Part shown: one piece after another, positions 34,629 to 45,663 of the stretch
Layout: every line of letters starts with the position of its first letter
Numbering within the stretch: position 1 is the stretch's first letter
Assembly: GCF_002272945.1 (NCBI RefSeq)
Contig: NZ_NQMN01000001.1
Coordinates: 313,945-377,944 of the forward strand
Reading direction: 5' to 3'
Length of the DNA: 64,000 nucleotides
From: Mycoplasmopsis agassizii
GTDB taxonomy: Bacteria > Bacillota_I > Bacilli_A > Mycoplasmatales > Metamycoplasmataceae
The notes under the pieces: model-generated
Told to the model about the DNA's origin: nothing
The model's input: only the letters and a program-made list of their open reading frames with translations
The model's database searches: none
Position numbers and translations under genes: made by a program

Positions 34629-36791
34629 TTAAATTACACAAGATTCACAGTCAATATTTTCCATGTAATCAATCACTTCTTGGCGAATTCTTACATAATA
34701 AATTGACTTACATTTTTTCTTAAATGCCCGAATATAGGCTTTATTAAGATCCCTTGTAGTAGTTTTATCAGCATCAACAAATAGTGTTAAACTGATTGCT
34801 TGATCAACATGTTTTTGAGCTTCTGCTGCTAAATCAATAATAGGATCTGGTCCTAATTCATAAGCACCATCTTGATAGTATTTTAAGTTGTCATCATCGA
34901 TTTTATAAGCAGGTACATAAACTCTACCAACTTTACCTTCTTTTCTAACTTCAACAGGTGAAACAATTGGTTGTAATGAAGCTGTACATGAAGATAAATA
35001 TGAAATTGATCCTGTAGGTGCAATTGCCATTAAGTGTGAATTTGCTAGTCCATGTTTTTTAATTTTTTCAACTAGATCAATTCAGTCTTGTTGTGAAGGA
35101 ATTGCTACATTATACTTAGCAAAAATTTCTTTAATTTTTTCTGTTTTAGGTAAGTATTCATCTTTAGCAACTTTAGTGTATTTTTCAAAATATGAGCCAT
35201 CTGCATATTTAGAATTTTTAAAATGTTTATAAACACGTTTTTCATTAATTGCTAAATTATTTGAAGCACGAAAAGCGTGATATGCAGTTGTGTAAAAATA
35301 AATATTTGTAAAGTCTAAAGCTTCAGGAGAATTATAATAAATTTCATTTGTAGCTAAGAACCCATGCATGTTCATTGCTCCTAAACCAAGAGCATTATTA
35401 TTTGAATTTCCTTTTTCAACTGAAGGTGCTGAAGAAACATTTGCTAAACGTGAAATAACATCTAAAGCAATAATTGAATCTTCAATCATTTCACCAAATT
35501 CAGCTCCTGCTTCCATGGCACGAGCGATATTAATTGAACCTAAATTACATGCAACATCTTCTCCAACTTTTGTGTAACTTAAGTCTTCGCTATATTCACT
35601 AGCTGAAGATGATTGTACGATTTCTGAACATAAATTTGACATGACAACACGCCCTGGATTAGGGTTTGCTGCATTAACTGTATCATCAAATAATAAATAA
35701 GGATAACCTGATTCAAAGTGTAATTGAGCAATTGTTTGAAATAGTTTACGAGCATTAATATAAGTTTTATTAATGTTAGGATTTTTAACTAAATTGTCAT
35801 ATTCTTCAGTTACTGAAATATCGTTTAAAGTTTTTCCATAGGCTTTAAAAACATCATAAGGAGAAAATAAAGCCATGTCTTTATTTTCAGCAGCTAATTT
35901 GAAAGTTATATCAGGAACAACAATTCCTAATGATAATGATTTAATACGAATTTTTTCATCAGCATTTTCTTTTTTAGTATCTAAAAAAGCCATGATGTCA
36001 GGGTGATGTGCATGTAAATAAACAGCACCTGCTCCTTGTCTTTGTCCTAGTTGGTTAGCGTAAGAAAAAGAATCTTCAAGTAATTTCATAACAGGTAAAA
36101 CACCAGTTGCTTGTCCTTGAATATTTTTAATAGGAGCTCCTGCTTCACGTACGTTTGAAAGTGATAAAGCAACACCACCACCACGTTTTGATAATTGTAA
36201 TGAAGTTGAAATACCACGAGCAATTGATTCCATATTATCTTCAACTCTTAGTAAAAAACAAGAAACGTATTCACCTCGTTGTTTTTTACCTGCATTTAAA
36301 AATGTCGGAGTTGCAGGTTGATATCTTTGAGTCATCATTTGTTTAATCATGACTTTGGCACGCTCAAACTTACCTTCTCCAAAAAGTAAGGCATTCATTA
36401 AAACACGGTCTTCATAAGCTTCTAAATATTGAGAGTTATCAAAAGTTTTTAAAGCATATGAAGTATAGAATTTTAAAGCACCCATGAATGACATAAATTC
36501 AAATTTAAATGAATATGCATATTCATGTAATTCTCTTAGTTGATCCATTGTGTATTGGTTAATAACTTGAGCATCATAATATTCATTTTCAATTAATCAC
36601 TCAATGCGGTGTTGAAAATTATCAAATTCTTTAGTTCTAGGTAATACATGTGAATGCATGTATTCTAGAACTGCACTTTGATCAGCGTGGAAATTATTTT
36701 TTCCATTGATCACCATTCTTGCTAAAGCATTTAAAACGATATATTCATCGTTTGAATCATTTAACATGTCGATTTCTTTGGTTTCACTCAT
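34629..36791 (-). CDS. nrdE: Ribonucleotide reductase class Ib-type large subunit
   Basis: 720 aa. It reduces NDPs to dNDPs by a transient thiyl radical. Active-site features are NLCSEI (radical Cys), CNLGSIN (second redox Cys region), [29 protein letters not shown], and the C-terminal redox pair in IDCESCVI that is re-reduced by a thioredoxin/NrdH system. The start gives [14 protein letters not shown], the NrdE N-terminus. It is last in nrdF-nrdI-nrdE, 68 bases behind nrdI. Four TGA Trp codons split it under code 11. Confidence 0.96.
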
Positions 36792-36859
36792 GGTGGTTTC
36801 TCTTTTCTTATTAAAAAAATATTTAAGTTTTATAAGTTAATATTTTTGAATTATTTAAT

Positions 36860-37306
36860 TCAAAAATCATTTAGGATTTTGCTAATTTGAGCAGTATCAT
36901 CTGCTGTTCCTAGCAGTTCAAATTGATAAAGCAAGGGAATATTTAATTTCTTTGAAATAATTGGCCCAGCTAAAGCAAAGGTATCACCAAAATTGGTGTT
37001 TCCTGAAGCAATTACGGCTTTACAAAATGAACGATTTTGGGGATTATTTAAAAAGTTAATAACTTGTTTTGGAACGGCTCCGTTTTTAAATTCTCCTCCA
37101 CCTGCATAAGTAGGTGTAATTAAAACATAGTCTTGTTCGACTATTAAAGGTGCATCAGTTAATTCAGTAGGAATTCTTTTATTGTCGATTCCTAGTTTTT
37201 GAATAAAACGATGAGTATTATTTGAAATTGATGAAAAATAAACAACTAGCATTGGACCTTTTGGTCTTTTAGTTTCATCAATAGTTACATGTGATAAGTC
37301 TTTCAT
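36860..37306 (-). CDS. nrdI: Flavodoxin-like NrdI
   Basis: 148 aa. FMN-binding fold: LVVYFSSISNNTHRFIQKLG (phosphate loop), VLITPTYAGGGEFKNGAVP and VIASGNTNFGDTFA match NrdI closely. In class Ib systems NrdI delivers superoxide to the dimanganese NrdF. In class Ie systems it is required to generate the DOPA radical in metal-free NrdF, which is what this operon's NrdF predicts. It sits 18 bases after nrdF and 68 bases before nrdE. Confidence 0.94.
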   Translation of the reverse strand: MKDLSHVTIDETKRPKGPMLVVYFSSISNNTHRFIQKLGIDNKRIPTELTDAPLIVEQDYVLITPTYAGGGEFKNGAVPKQVINFLNNPQNRSFCKAVIASGNTNFGDTFALAGPIISKKLNIPLLYQFELLGTADDTAQISKILNDF

Positions 37307-37324
37307 GATCTTCCTTTTTGTTAA

Positions 37325-38377
37325 TTAAAATTCTCAATCATCATCATCTGTTTCTTCGATAGTTCCCATTACATATGAAGAACCATTTCCTGAAAAGAAA
37401 TCATGATTTTCATCAGCACGAGCTGATAATTGTGCAAGCACTTCAGGCGAAATGCGTGTTTCTTCTGCACTAAAAGGTGAATCATAACCTAGGTTTTGTA
37501 AAAATTTACCAGCGTTATATAAACTAAAGGCAATTGCTTCATCAGCCATTGATTTACCATCGGCTGTTTCAAAACCTGTATATAAATCTTTTAAGTAATC
37601 TTTTTCAAGATCAATTAATTCATACATTAAGTCAAAAACAAACTTTTTCATTTCCGCTTGTTCTTGAATTGATAGTTTTTCAACTTTACGTTGATATTTA
37701 TAACCACTGTAGTAATTATGAATAACTTTATCTCTTAAAATTAAACGAATAATATCACTGGTATTTGGTAACTTGCCTCGAGCCGATAAATAAAATGGTA
37801 AGTAAAAGCCACCATATAATAAAAATCCAGGCATTAAAGCTGCAGCAACTTTTGATTTTAAAGGATCATCATTATGATAATAAGGAATTAAAACACGTGC
37901 TCGAGCTTGCAGTTTTTCATTATTAATAACTCATTCATGGGCTTCTTCAATCATTTCTGAAGTACAAAAAGTTGAAAAAATTGTCCCATAACTGCGAGCA
38001 TGTACACCTACCATAAAGGCGAAGTTAGCATAAATAACTTGCTCGTGATCAGTTTGTGAATTAGGAATTTGTGCCACATCACAAACTGTTGCTTGAATGG
38101 TATCTAATAAAGTTAAACCTGTAAAAGTATTAGTGATTAATTGTTGTCACTTATCATCAAGTGTTTTTCAACTTTTTAAGTCATTTGATACTGGAATTTT
38201 CTCGGGAATTCAGAAATTTTGACAAATTCTTGTTCAAACTTCTAAGTCTTTAGGGTCATTTAACACGTTTCAGTTAACTGAACGCATTTTTCCTTGAAAA
38301 TTGTTTTGATAGTAGCCAATTGGTGAAACAGATTCGCTGTAATATTGATTCTTTTCACGTATTTTTTTCTCTTCCAT
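37325..38377 (-). CDS. nrdF: Ribonucleotide reductase small subunit, VPK (class Ie) type
   Basis: 350 aa R2 subunit. The ferritin-like helices are clear, but three of the four carboxylate metal ligands of NrdF after the first Asp are changed. The first is FMVGVHARSYG, with Val123 for Glu. The second is LMPGFLLYGGFYLP, with Pro183 for Glu. The third is LILRDKVIHNYY, with Lys217 for Glu. Asp92, His126, His220 and the radical Tyr130 remain. This V-P-K set is the signature of the metal-free class Ie enzymes characterised from mollicutes, where the Tyr becomes a DOPA radical. The reading is direct from the codons. First gene of nrdF-nrdI-nrdE; start ATG 38377 is preceded by AGAGG. Confidence 0.95.
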
Positions 38378-38408
38378 TTTAAAAAACCTCTCATAAATAT
38401 ATTTGTCC

Positions 38409-38427
38409 GTTTTTGTTAGACAAAAAC
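38409..38427 (-). promoter_or_regulatory. Palindrome in the nrdF leader
   Basis: Perfect inverted repeat GTTTTTGT-TAG-ACAAAAAC, 32 bases upstream of the nrdF start. It could be a hairpin in the leader RNA or an operator. It does not resemble the NrdR box (ACACWATATATWGTGT). Confidence 0.4.
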
Positions 38428-39007
38428 AACAAATAGCGTTTAATAAAAGGCTACTTTTTAATCATCTCTCTCTAGCAAAAACTGCTTATATGTTTTTTAT
38501 AACATATAGTTATTAGATTATGCAACAAATTAATTAAAAATGATTAAAAAATATTTATAAATATTTTATGAATTTAGTTTTGAGTATTTTATTTTAATGT
38601 TTAATATGTTAATATATTATAAAAATTATATTTTTATAATAATAAATATTAAAATTATTGTTTTAGCAAAATTTATAGGATGTTTATAAGTTGTTAATAA
38701 CTTTGTCAATAACAAAAGCAAAATAATCTCTTTTGAGTTGCTTTTTCTTATTTAAAAGCATACCAATATTTTTGAATAAACGACCAAAAAAGCAAAAATA
38801 TTTTGTCAAATCCTAAGCAAAAATTTTCAAGCAAAAATAGTATCATTTGTACTAAAAATAAGCAAGTTTTAAACGAAATTTACTAACTTTCAGGCTCTAA
38901 TTATTGTTATAAAAAATTTTGTGGAAAATAAAGTGAAACATTCACTCGATTTTAATAAAAAATGGCTTAAAAATCCAAAAATTTGCTTATCAACATACAA
39001 TTAAACT
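38428..39007. other. Intergenic region between divergent nrdF and pullulanase genes
   Basis: About 580 bases of extreme A+T with no supported gene. It holds many promoter-like TATAAT stretches, several AGCAAAAA-type repeats, and one weak inverted repeat (AAAAGCAA ... TTGCTTTT, 38718-38749). No consistent cluster of DnaA boxes was found, so an origin is not supported. Confidence 0.5.
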
Positions 39008-42000
39008 ATGTGAAAAAATCCCAAAATTAAAAAATCGCTACTTTTACTAACTGGCGCAACATTTATTGCTTCAGTTAGTGCTTTAATAGCGTGTTCACCT
39101 AATAATTCAGGCGAACTTTCAGAACAAGCAAAACTAGATAAAGAATCTGAAAAAGTTAAAACAGAAATTACACTTCCTGTTTTATTTAATGATTGACAAG
39201 TGCAAGAAATTAGTTTTATCAGAGATATTGAAAAGCTAATTGACTTTAAAAATTACAATTCTGATAACTCGAATGTTTTAACTAAAGCATTAAATAGTGG
39301 CTATAGTTTAAGCATTGAAAGTTTTACTCCAAATAAAAGCGAAAATGCTGATTCACTTAATTTAATATTTTTATTAAAAAGTGAAAATCTTACTAAAAAA
39401 ATTACTGCAACTATCAAAGGTTTTACTAAAAATGAAGTTGAAAAACCTCTTATTAAACAAGCAATAAGTGATGTTGAAATCAATAAAATTAATAAAATAA
39501 TTACTGCAAAAGATGATAATACTTATCGACCAAAAGACATTCTTTCACCATTAGGAATTTTGAAATTATTAAGCAAAAATGTCTTTAATAACGAAGGTAA
39601 AAACGGAGCAATTTTTAAAGAAAAATTAAGTGAAGGACTTAATTTTAAAGTTAAATCATTTAGCCAAAATTTAGAGAATAATAAAACAGAACTAGAATTC
39701 ATAATCACTCTTTATGGTGGAACTTTTATTGAAAAAGATGTAACTCTTAAAATAATTAATCTAAAGCCAAACACTGATTCAGAAGCTATTCCTTCTAAAA
39801 AATTAATCATTCATTATAAACCTGCAAGTAATACTAAAATCAAAGGTTGAGGTTTACATTTATGAAATAATGATGGTTCAAATAAAGCAATTGAAACAGA
39901 AACTAGTTGAGATAAACCAATTTTATTTTCAGAAACAGCTGATGAAAACGGCTTTTATAAAGCAGAAGTTAATATTATTAATTTAGCAAAAGGGCTAAAT
40001 TATATTTTACATAATGGCGATGAAAAAGATGGTGGTGATCGCTCATTACCTTTATCTGTGATTATAGTGAGTTTTGAATTTTAGCAAATAGTGAAACTGT
40101 TTATAGTGATTTACCTGTTGCTTCAATTGATGCAAAATATGCTCTTAGAGTAAATCCTGAACGGATTTTAATTGAATTTAATAATGACTTAAAAATTTTA
40201 AAATCAGCAATTACTATTAAAAATTTAACTGACCAAACTTTTATCGAACGCTTTCGTTTAAAGCAAAATAAAGAGTTAGTAACTTTAGAATTTATGGATA
40301 CACCACCTAGAGTTTCTGATAAGTTGATGATTAGATATAATGATTCTGATCTAGTTTTAACTAGTGTTTCAAAACCTTACATAAATGATCCAAAAATGCA
40401 CTATACAGGCACTTTAGGTGCAAATTTATTAAGTAATAACACCTGAGAAGTTAAGTTATATGCACCAACATCAACTAAATCTGAAATCATTCTTTTTGAT
40501 AAAGAACAAAAAGAAATTAAAAGATTAAAAATGACTAAAAAAGCTAATGACTTAGTTTTTGCAATTAATTTAGATAAGGCAAACACTAATTTAGAATCTC
40601 TAGATGGACTCTTTTATCAGTTCATTTTAGATAATAATAGAATCGTTTTAGATCCTTATGCTAAATCAATGGCAAGTTTTAATCCTGCAGGCGAAGATAA
40701 AGTAGGTAAAGCTGCTTTTATTGATCTAAAAAGTAGCAAAGCAGGTGTAAAACCAAAGGCTTTAGGTGTTGAGATTGAATCTTTAAAAGGTAACGTTAAT
40801 AAGATGGTTGCTTATGAAATTCATGTTAGAGATTTTACAATTAATACAGAAATTGCTGATAAAGGAACTTTTAAAGGTTTTGCTAATTGAGATGAAGGGA
40901 TTAAACATCTTCAAGATCTAGGAATCACACATGTACAATTAATGCCAATTCAAAACTATTATACAGTTGATGAAAATAATAAAACTTATAATGGAAATAA
41001 CGTTGATTCAAAAGCAAATTACAATTGAGGTTATGATCCCCATAACTATTTTTCGATTGAAGGCTGATTAGCAAGTGATGCTAATGATCCTTATGCAAGA
41101 ATCAAAGAATTTAGAGAGCTAGTTAATAAGTTACACGAAAATAAAATCGGTGTCATAGTTGATGTTGTTTATAATCATTTATTTAAAAATAGTATTTTAG
41201 AAGATATTGTGGAAAATCTTTATTTTCGTTTCAAAGGTAAGTCTACTCCAGTAGGTGAACCTGCTGTTGCTAGTGAAAGTTTCATGATGCAACGCATTAT
41301 TTTAGAATCATTAAAATTTTTCCATGAAGAAATGGGAGTCGATGGCTTCAGGTTTGACTTACTAGGTTTTATTGATAGTGCAACAATTTTAAAAGCTAGA
41401 GAGTTAATGCCTAAAGCCATTTTATATGGTGAAGCTTGAAATTTTACAGATCTAGATAGTGGACTTAGCCCTGTTAAAGGAGTAACTAGTTTTAACGAAC
41501 ATAAAGTTAAAGATCTAGCTTATTTTAATGATGCAATGAGAAGATCTTCAAAAGGTGATACAGGTGAAGGTCAGGCTTTTGATCTAGGTTATTTAAATGG
41601 TAATAACCAAAATTCAGGTTTACTAAGAGCCGCTTTAATAGGTGGCATTAAAAACTTTAAGCAAAGCGAAGAAAAAGAAGGCTTATTATTTTCACAAATT
41701 GATAATAGTGAAAATAATTTATTTGCAGATACTGCAACTGAATCATTAAATTATTTAGCAATTCATGATGGCTTTAGTTTATGAGATAAAATTAATTTAG
41801 CAACAGCTAAATTAGCAGATAAATCTGATTCAGAAAATCTACAACATAAGATTAACTTGTTAAAACAAGCCTACACCTTATTATTTACAAGTCAAGGTAG
41901 AATCGTGATTCAAGGTGGCGATGAAATGGGGCGCACTAAAGCACTTGCAAAAAATGATGCTAATTTACATCGAAGTGCAGCAAGTGATAACTTAATAATT

Positions 42001-42912
42001 TTAGATGATGTCAAAGATGCTTATGAAAATAAATATTCAGAAAATTCATATCATTCTTCAGACTATACTAATGGTATTAGATGAAATCGCTTAGAAGATA
42101 ATTTTGCAGATGGTGAATTTAAAAAACTAAAAGACTATGTTAAGGGTTTAATTACTTTAAGAAAAAGTTTTGCTTCTTTTAGTCTAACTAAGGTTGAAGA
42201 TATTAATAAGCATCTAACATTTTTCGGAGAAACCAAAACTAATAGTGCAAGTTTATATAAGAATTTTTTAGATCCTAAATTAGGTGAGTTAAAAATTAAA
42301 TTTATTAATGCTGATCAAAATGCAAGAAATAAAAAATGGTACTTAGCAGGCGAAATTTCTCCTAGTGCTGATAATCAGAACCTAACAAAGTTTGTACATA
42401 TAGATCAAGATGGTAATGGCGAATTAATTCTAAATAAAACTGATTTAGAATTAATTCATAAAAATCGTGCTCAATGAGGAGAAAGTAATAGTTTCAACTT
42501 TAAGTTAGTTGCCGAAAGCGATTCATGAGACACACTAGAAAATGCTTATGAAGGTTTAGGTAATTCATCAATTCCACTAGCAAGTATTAATGAAAATAAG
42601 GAAGCAATTATTGACCTAGCAAAAACTAATTTTCAAGCAACTAGAAATAATCAAGTTAATGAAAATAAGGTAGTTGATATTGTGCAATATCATTTAACTA
42701 ATATTGATTCTAATAGTAACATTTTAGAAGTTATTGTTGCATCAAATCCTAGTGATAAAGATCTTGAATTAGCTAAAGCCCTTGATTCTAGTTGAGCAGT
42801 TATTGTTGATAATGATAGTGCAGGGATAACTAAAATCAGTGGCTATGATTTTAGTAAAAATAAAGCAATTGTCAAGTCAAAATCAACTATGGTTTTTGCA
42901 AAATTTAAATAG
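39008..42912 (+). pseudogene. pulA: Pullulanase-type GH13 lipoprotein with an internal frameshift
   Basis: About 1,300 aa if joined. A lipobox (ASVSALIAC) gives a lipidated Cys near residue 29. Two Lipoprotein_17-like repeats (about 45-275) and a pullulanase-associated domain (KGWGLHLWNNDG) come first. A GH13 domain with the type I pullulanase tag YNWGYDP follows, and GH13 motifs DVVYNH, GFRFDLLGF (nucleophile Asp), YGEAW (acid/base Glu) and LAIHD. The frame breaks near 40057: the first frame reads DGGDRSLPLS, then stops at 40084, while the continuation DYSEFWILANSE lies in another frame; one missing or two extra bases explain it. No homopolymer is present at the break. Expected role: surface debranching of glycogen or pullulan for the importer encoded next. 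Confidence 0.85.
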
Positions 42913-43111
42913 CTTTACTCAGTGCAAATCCTAAAAATAGCTACCAAAACTTCTGTTTATTGAAAAACATGGTAAATAAACTGCAAAAAAATGTATTTTT
43001 GCCAATTTTCAGGTTACTTTTAGCCAAAAATATAAATTAGGATTAAAATAATAGTTGTGGCTCTTTAGAGAGTCAAATATTCTAATCAAAATAAAGAAAA
43101 GAGAAAATTAT
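42913..43111 (+). promoter_or_regulatory. Intergenic: possible terminator and maltose-operon promoter
   Basis: GCAAAAA/TTTTTGC hairpin at about 42981-43001 may end the pullulanase transcript. Downstream lies TTAGGATTAAAATAAT and a partial palindrome GGCTCTTTAGAGAGTC at 43058-43073, a possible leader hairpin or operator ahead of the binding-protein gene. Confidence 0.4.
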
Positions 43112-44608
43112 ATGAAATTAAGTAAAAAATTAATTCTTAGTTCATCAGCTTTTGCCGCCCTAGCAGCAGGTGCATTAGCTGTTGCATGTAGCACCACACC
43201 TGGTAAAGGTGGTAGTGATAATCCAGACACTAGCAAAAGCTTAAAAGAAAGAGCAGAAGATACCCTTTCAGACTGAACAGGGACTTTAAAAGTTGCAGTT
43301 GAAGAAGATTGAATGATTGCTTTTGATAAAGCAGTTTCACTGCTTCCTGAAAACATGAGATCAAGAGTTGAAGCAGTTAAAATTGAAAATGGTAAATCTA
43401 CTGATTATATTGAAAATACAGTTAGTACTTCTGCACAAACAGCAGCGGATCTATTTCCTATGCCATTAGACAGAATTCAAGGTCTTATAAAGTCATCAAC
43501 TTTAGGTTTTGTTAATGAAAGCGACCTTACAGAATATGGAGAAAATAAAAAACTAGTTAAACTAGATGATAAATTTTATGGCTTTCCATTAAATATTGAG
43601 TCAGTTTTTATGCTTTATGATAATTCTGTTTACCCACAAACACCAACTGATATAACAGAAGAATTCAATGACCCAGTTAATAAAAAATTTGTTTTTAAAG
43701 CAGCAGATTTATGAATGGGTGCAACAATGTTGAACGGTCTATTCACTGACATAAAAAATGGAAGCATGGAAGAAGGTCGTAAAATGTGGGTTACAGAAGA
43801 AAATGGCAAAAAAACTGCTCCGTTTTTAACAAATGATAAAACAAAACAAAGAATTAAAGATGTTTGAACCTATTACAATAAATTGAGAACTGGTTCAAAT
43901 GAGAAATACAAAATTGTTACTAACTCTAATACCAGCCGTGATGTTGAAACAAGATCAGGTATTGCAAATCAAAGTATTTCTTTAACATTTGATGGACCTT
44001 GAATTTTAAAAGATTTGGTTCAATATATTCTAAAACAAAATGAATCAACACCTACTAAAGTGGTTGAAGTTCTTAATAAAATTTCAGCAGGTATGCTTCC
44101 AAAATTAGGAACAGAGCAATTAAGACACTTTATTGGTGGATGAGCATATGCTTTAAACAAAACAGCGCTTGGTTCATTTTCAACAGATACAAAAGCAGTT
44201 AATGGAAAAGCTAATTTTGCTAGTTATTTTGCAAGTGTTTTAACTTCAAAAAACATTGCTGCAGAGTGAGTTCATGGTGGTGGTAAAGTTTCTGCTGCTA
44301 GTGGTTACACATTAGATATTGATGTTTCTAAAATGACTTTTAGAGATCCTTCAACTAAAACTAAAATGGACATTTCAAAATATACTTCGGTAGATGGTTT
44401 TGAAGCAGCAATCAAGAAGTTCTATGAATCAGTTATAAAAGCCGTTACTGGTCAATATAAAATCAACATGGAACAACCAAAATGACCTGGTGGTGGATAC
44501 TGAACAGCATGAGATGCCAATGGTTTAACATCTACTTCCTACGCAACTGCTGATGCATTCCTTGAAGCACTTACTAAGAATGTAGAACTTGAACTAAAAA
44601 AACAATAA
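43112..44608 (+). CDS. malE: Maltose/maltodextrin-binding lipoprotein
   Basis: 498 aa. The signal has a Lys-rich start, hydrophobic core and lipobox (GALAVAC), with lipidated Cys at about residue 28. The mature protein has the solute-binding pattern of MalE-like proteins: DWTGTLKVAVEED at the start, YGFPLNIESVFMLYDNSVYP (hinge) and SLTFDGPWILKDL. A Trp-rich C-terminal part has WPGGGYWTAWDANG. It captures oligosaccharide outside the cell for the permeases MalF and MalG. It is the first gene of the importer operon; the next ATG follows one base after its stop. Preceding AGAAAAGAGAA is the ribosome-binding site. Confidence 0.88.
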
Positions 44609-44609
44609 A

Positions 44610-45095
44610 ATGAAATTTGATTTTAATCAAAGTACAAAAGTTGCCATTGAAAAATGGCTCTTTTTTACAATATTAGGGGTAATTTTAGCAATCATTAGTT
44701 TATATGTAATTAATGTTTTAGTAAGCCTTTATGATCAACAAGCACTAACTGATTTTGCTAGTTCACAAAACATTATTTCTGAAGATGAAGCATGAGTAAA
44801 ATTTAGGCAAATTTTAATTATTAAAATAGTTATTAATTCAGTCGTTTATGTATTTTATGCCATCCTAAATTACTTTGCATGAAAGAGTATTAAAGTAGGA
44901 TACATCTATGTCTTATTTTGATCATTTGTAAATATTGCTTCAATATTATCTGTTTGATTAACACCATCAAGTCCAATTTGATTATCAGTTTTAATTACAA
45001 TTTTCAATGTTGTTTTACTTGCATTATTATTTTATATTTTTGTTTTACTTAAACAAAATCGTTTCTACGTTAATAACCAAAGAAGGTGAACATAA
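44610..45095 (+). CDS. Membrane protein in maltose operon, unknown
   Basis: 161 aa with four hydrophobic segments (about 17-40, 68-90, 95-112, 120-148) and a basic C-terminus ending QRRWT. Not recognised. The ATG comes one base after the malE stop, and its stop overlaps the next ATG (TAATG). The position within the importer operon suggests a part in sugar uptake or complex assembly, which is inference. Several TGA Trp codons fall inside. Confidence 0.75.
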
Positions 45096-45661
45096 TGCCA
45101 GCAATAAAATTAATTCTAGAGTGTGAAATTAATAATAAAAAATACGATATTTCAAATGGTACATTTAATGAAATTGAAACACTTAATAATTATTTTCAGG
45201 AACTAAAAAATAGTGAATGAAAAAATTATATTGAGATTAATGATGAATTAAAAAGTTTAATAAATTCATTTTATAAAAACCTTGAAAATCGTTTACCAGT
45301 TAATTTAAATGATGAAGAAAAAAATAAATTAAATATTTATTTAGCACTCTCATCTTTAATAAAAGAAGATGAATTTAAATTAATAAATAATGCTTTTTTG
45401 AATAAAGAAAAAATTGAAAATTTATTGATTTATATAGAACCAATTATTGATAACAAAAATGAAGATTTAATAAATTCAATTGAATTAATAATTGAAACAA
45501 ATAAAACTAAATATCGTAGAAATGACGACACTAGCAAAAAATTAATTATTAATTTATCTGTAAGTGATATTCAAAATATTCCTAATGGAGAGTTTAATTT
45601 TATTGAATGTCCTTTTCATAAGCACAAATTAAAAACACTTAAAATTTCGGAGGTTACATAA
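45095..45661 (+). CDS. Hypothetical protein in maltose operon
   Basis: 188 aa, soluble, rich in Asn, Lys, Glu and Ile. It begins MPAIKLILECEINNKKYDIS. No signal, membrane segment or known motif. Helical and acidic in the middle, with a Cys-Pro-Phe-His near the end (ECPFHKHKL) but no second pair for a metal site. It overlaps the preceding gene by one base (TAATG) and ends two bases before the malF ATG, so all are co-translated. A role for the operon product is unknown. Confidence 0.7.
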
Positions 45662-45663
45662 TT

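Noticed and set aside
38428-39007. Possible replication origin in the A+T-rich gap
   Set aside because: Only isolated TGTGGAAAA-like sites; no DnaA box cluster and no dnaA or dnaN genes.
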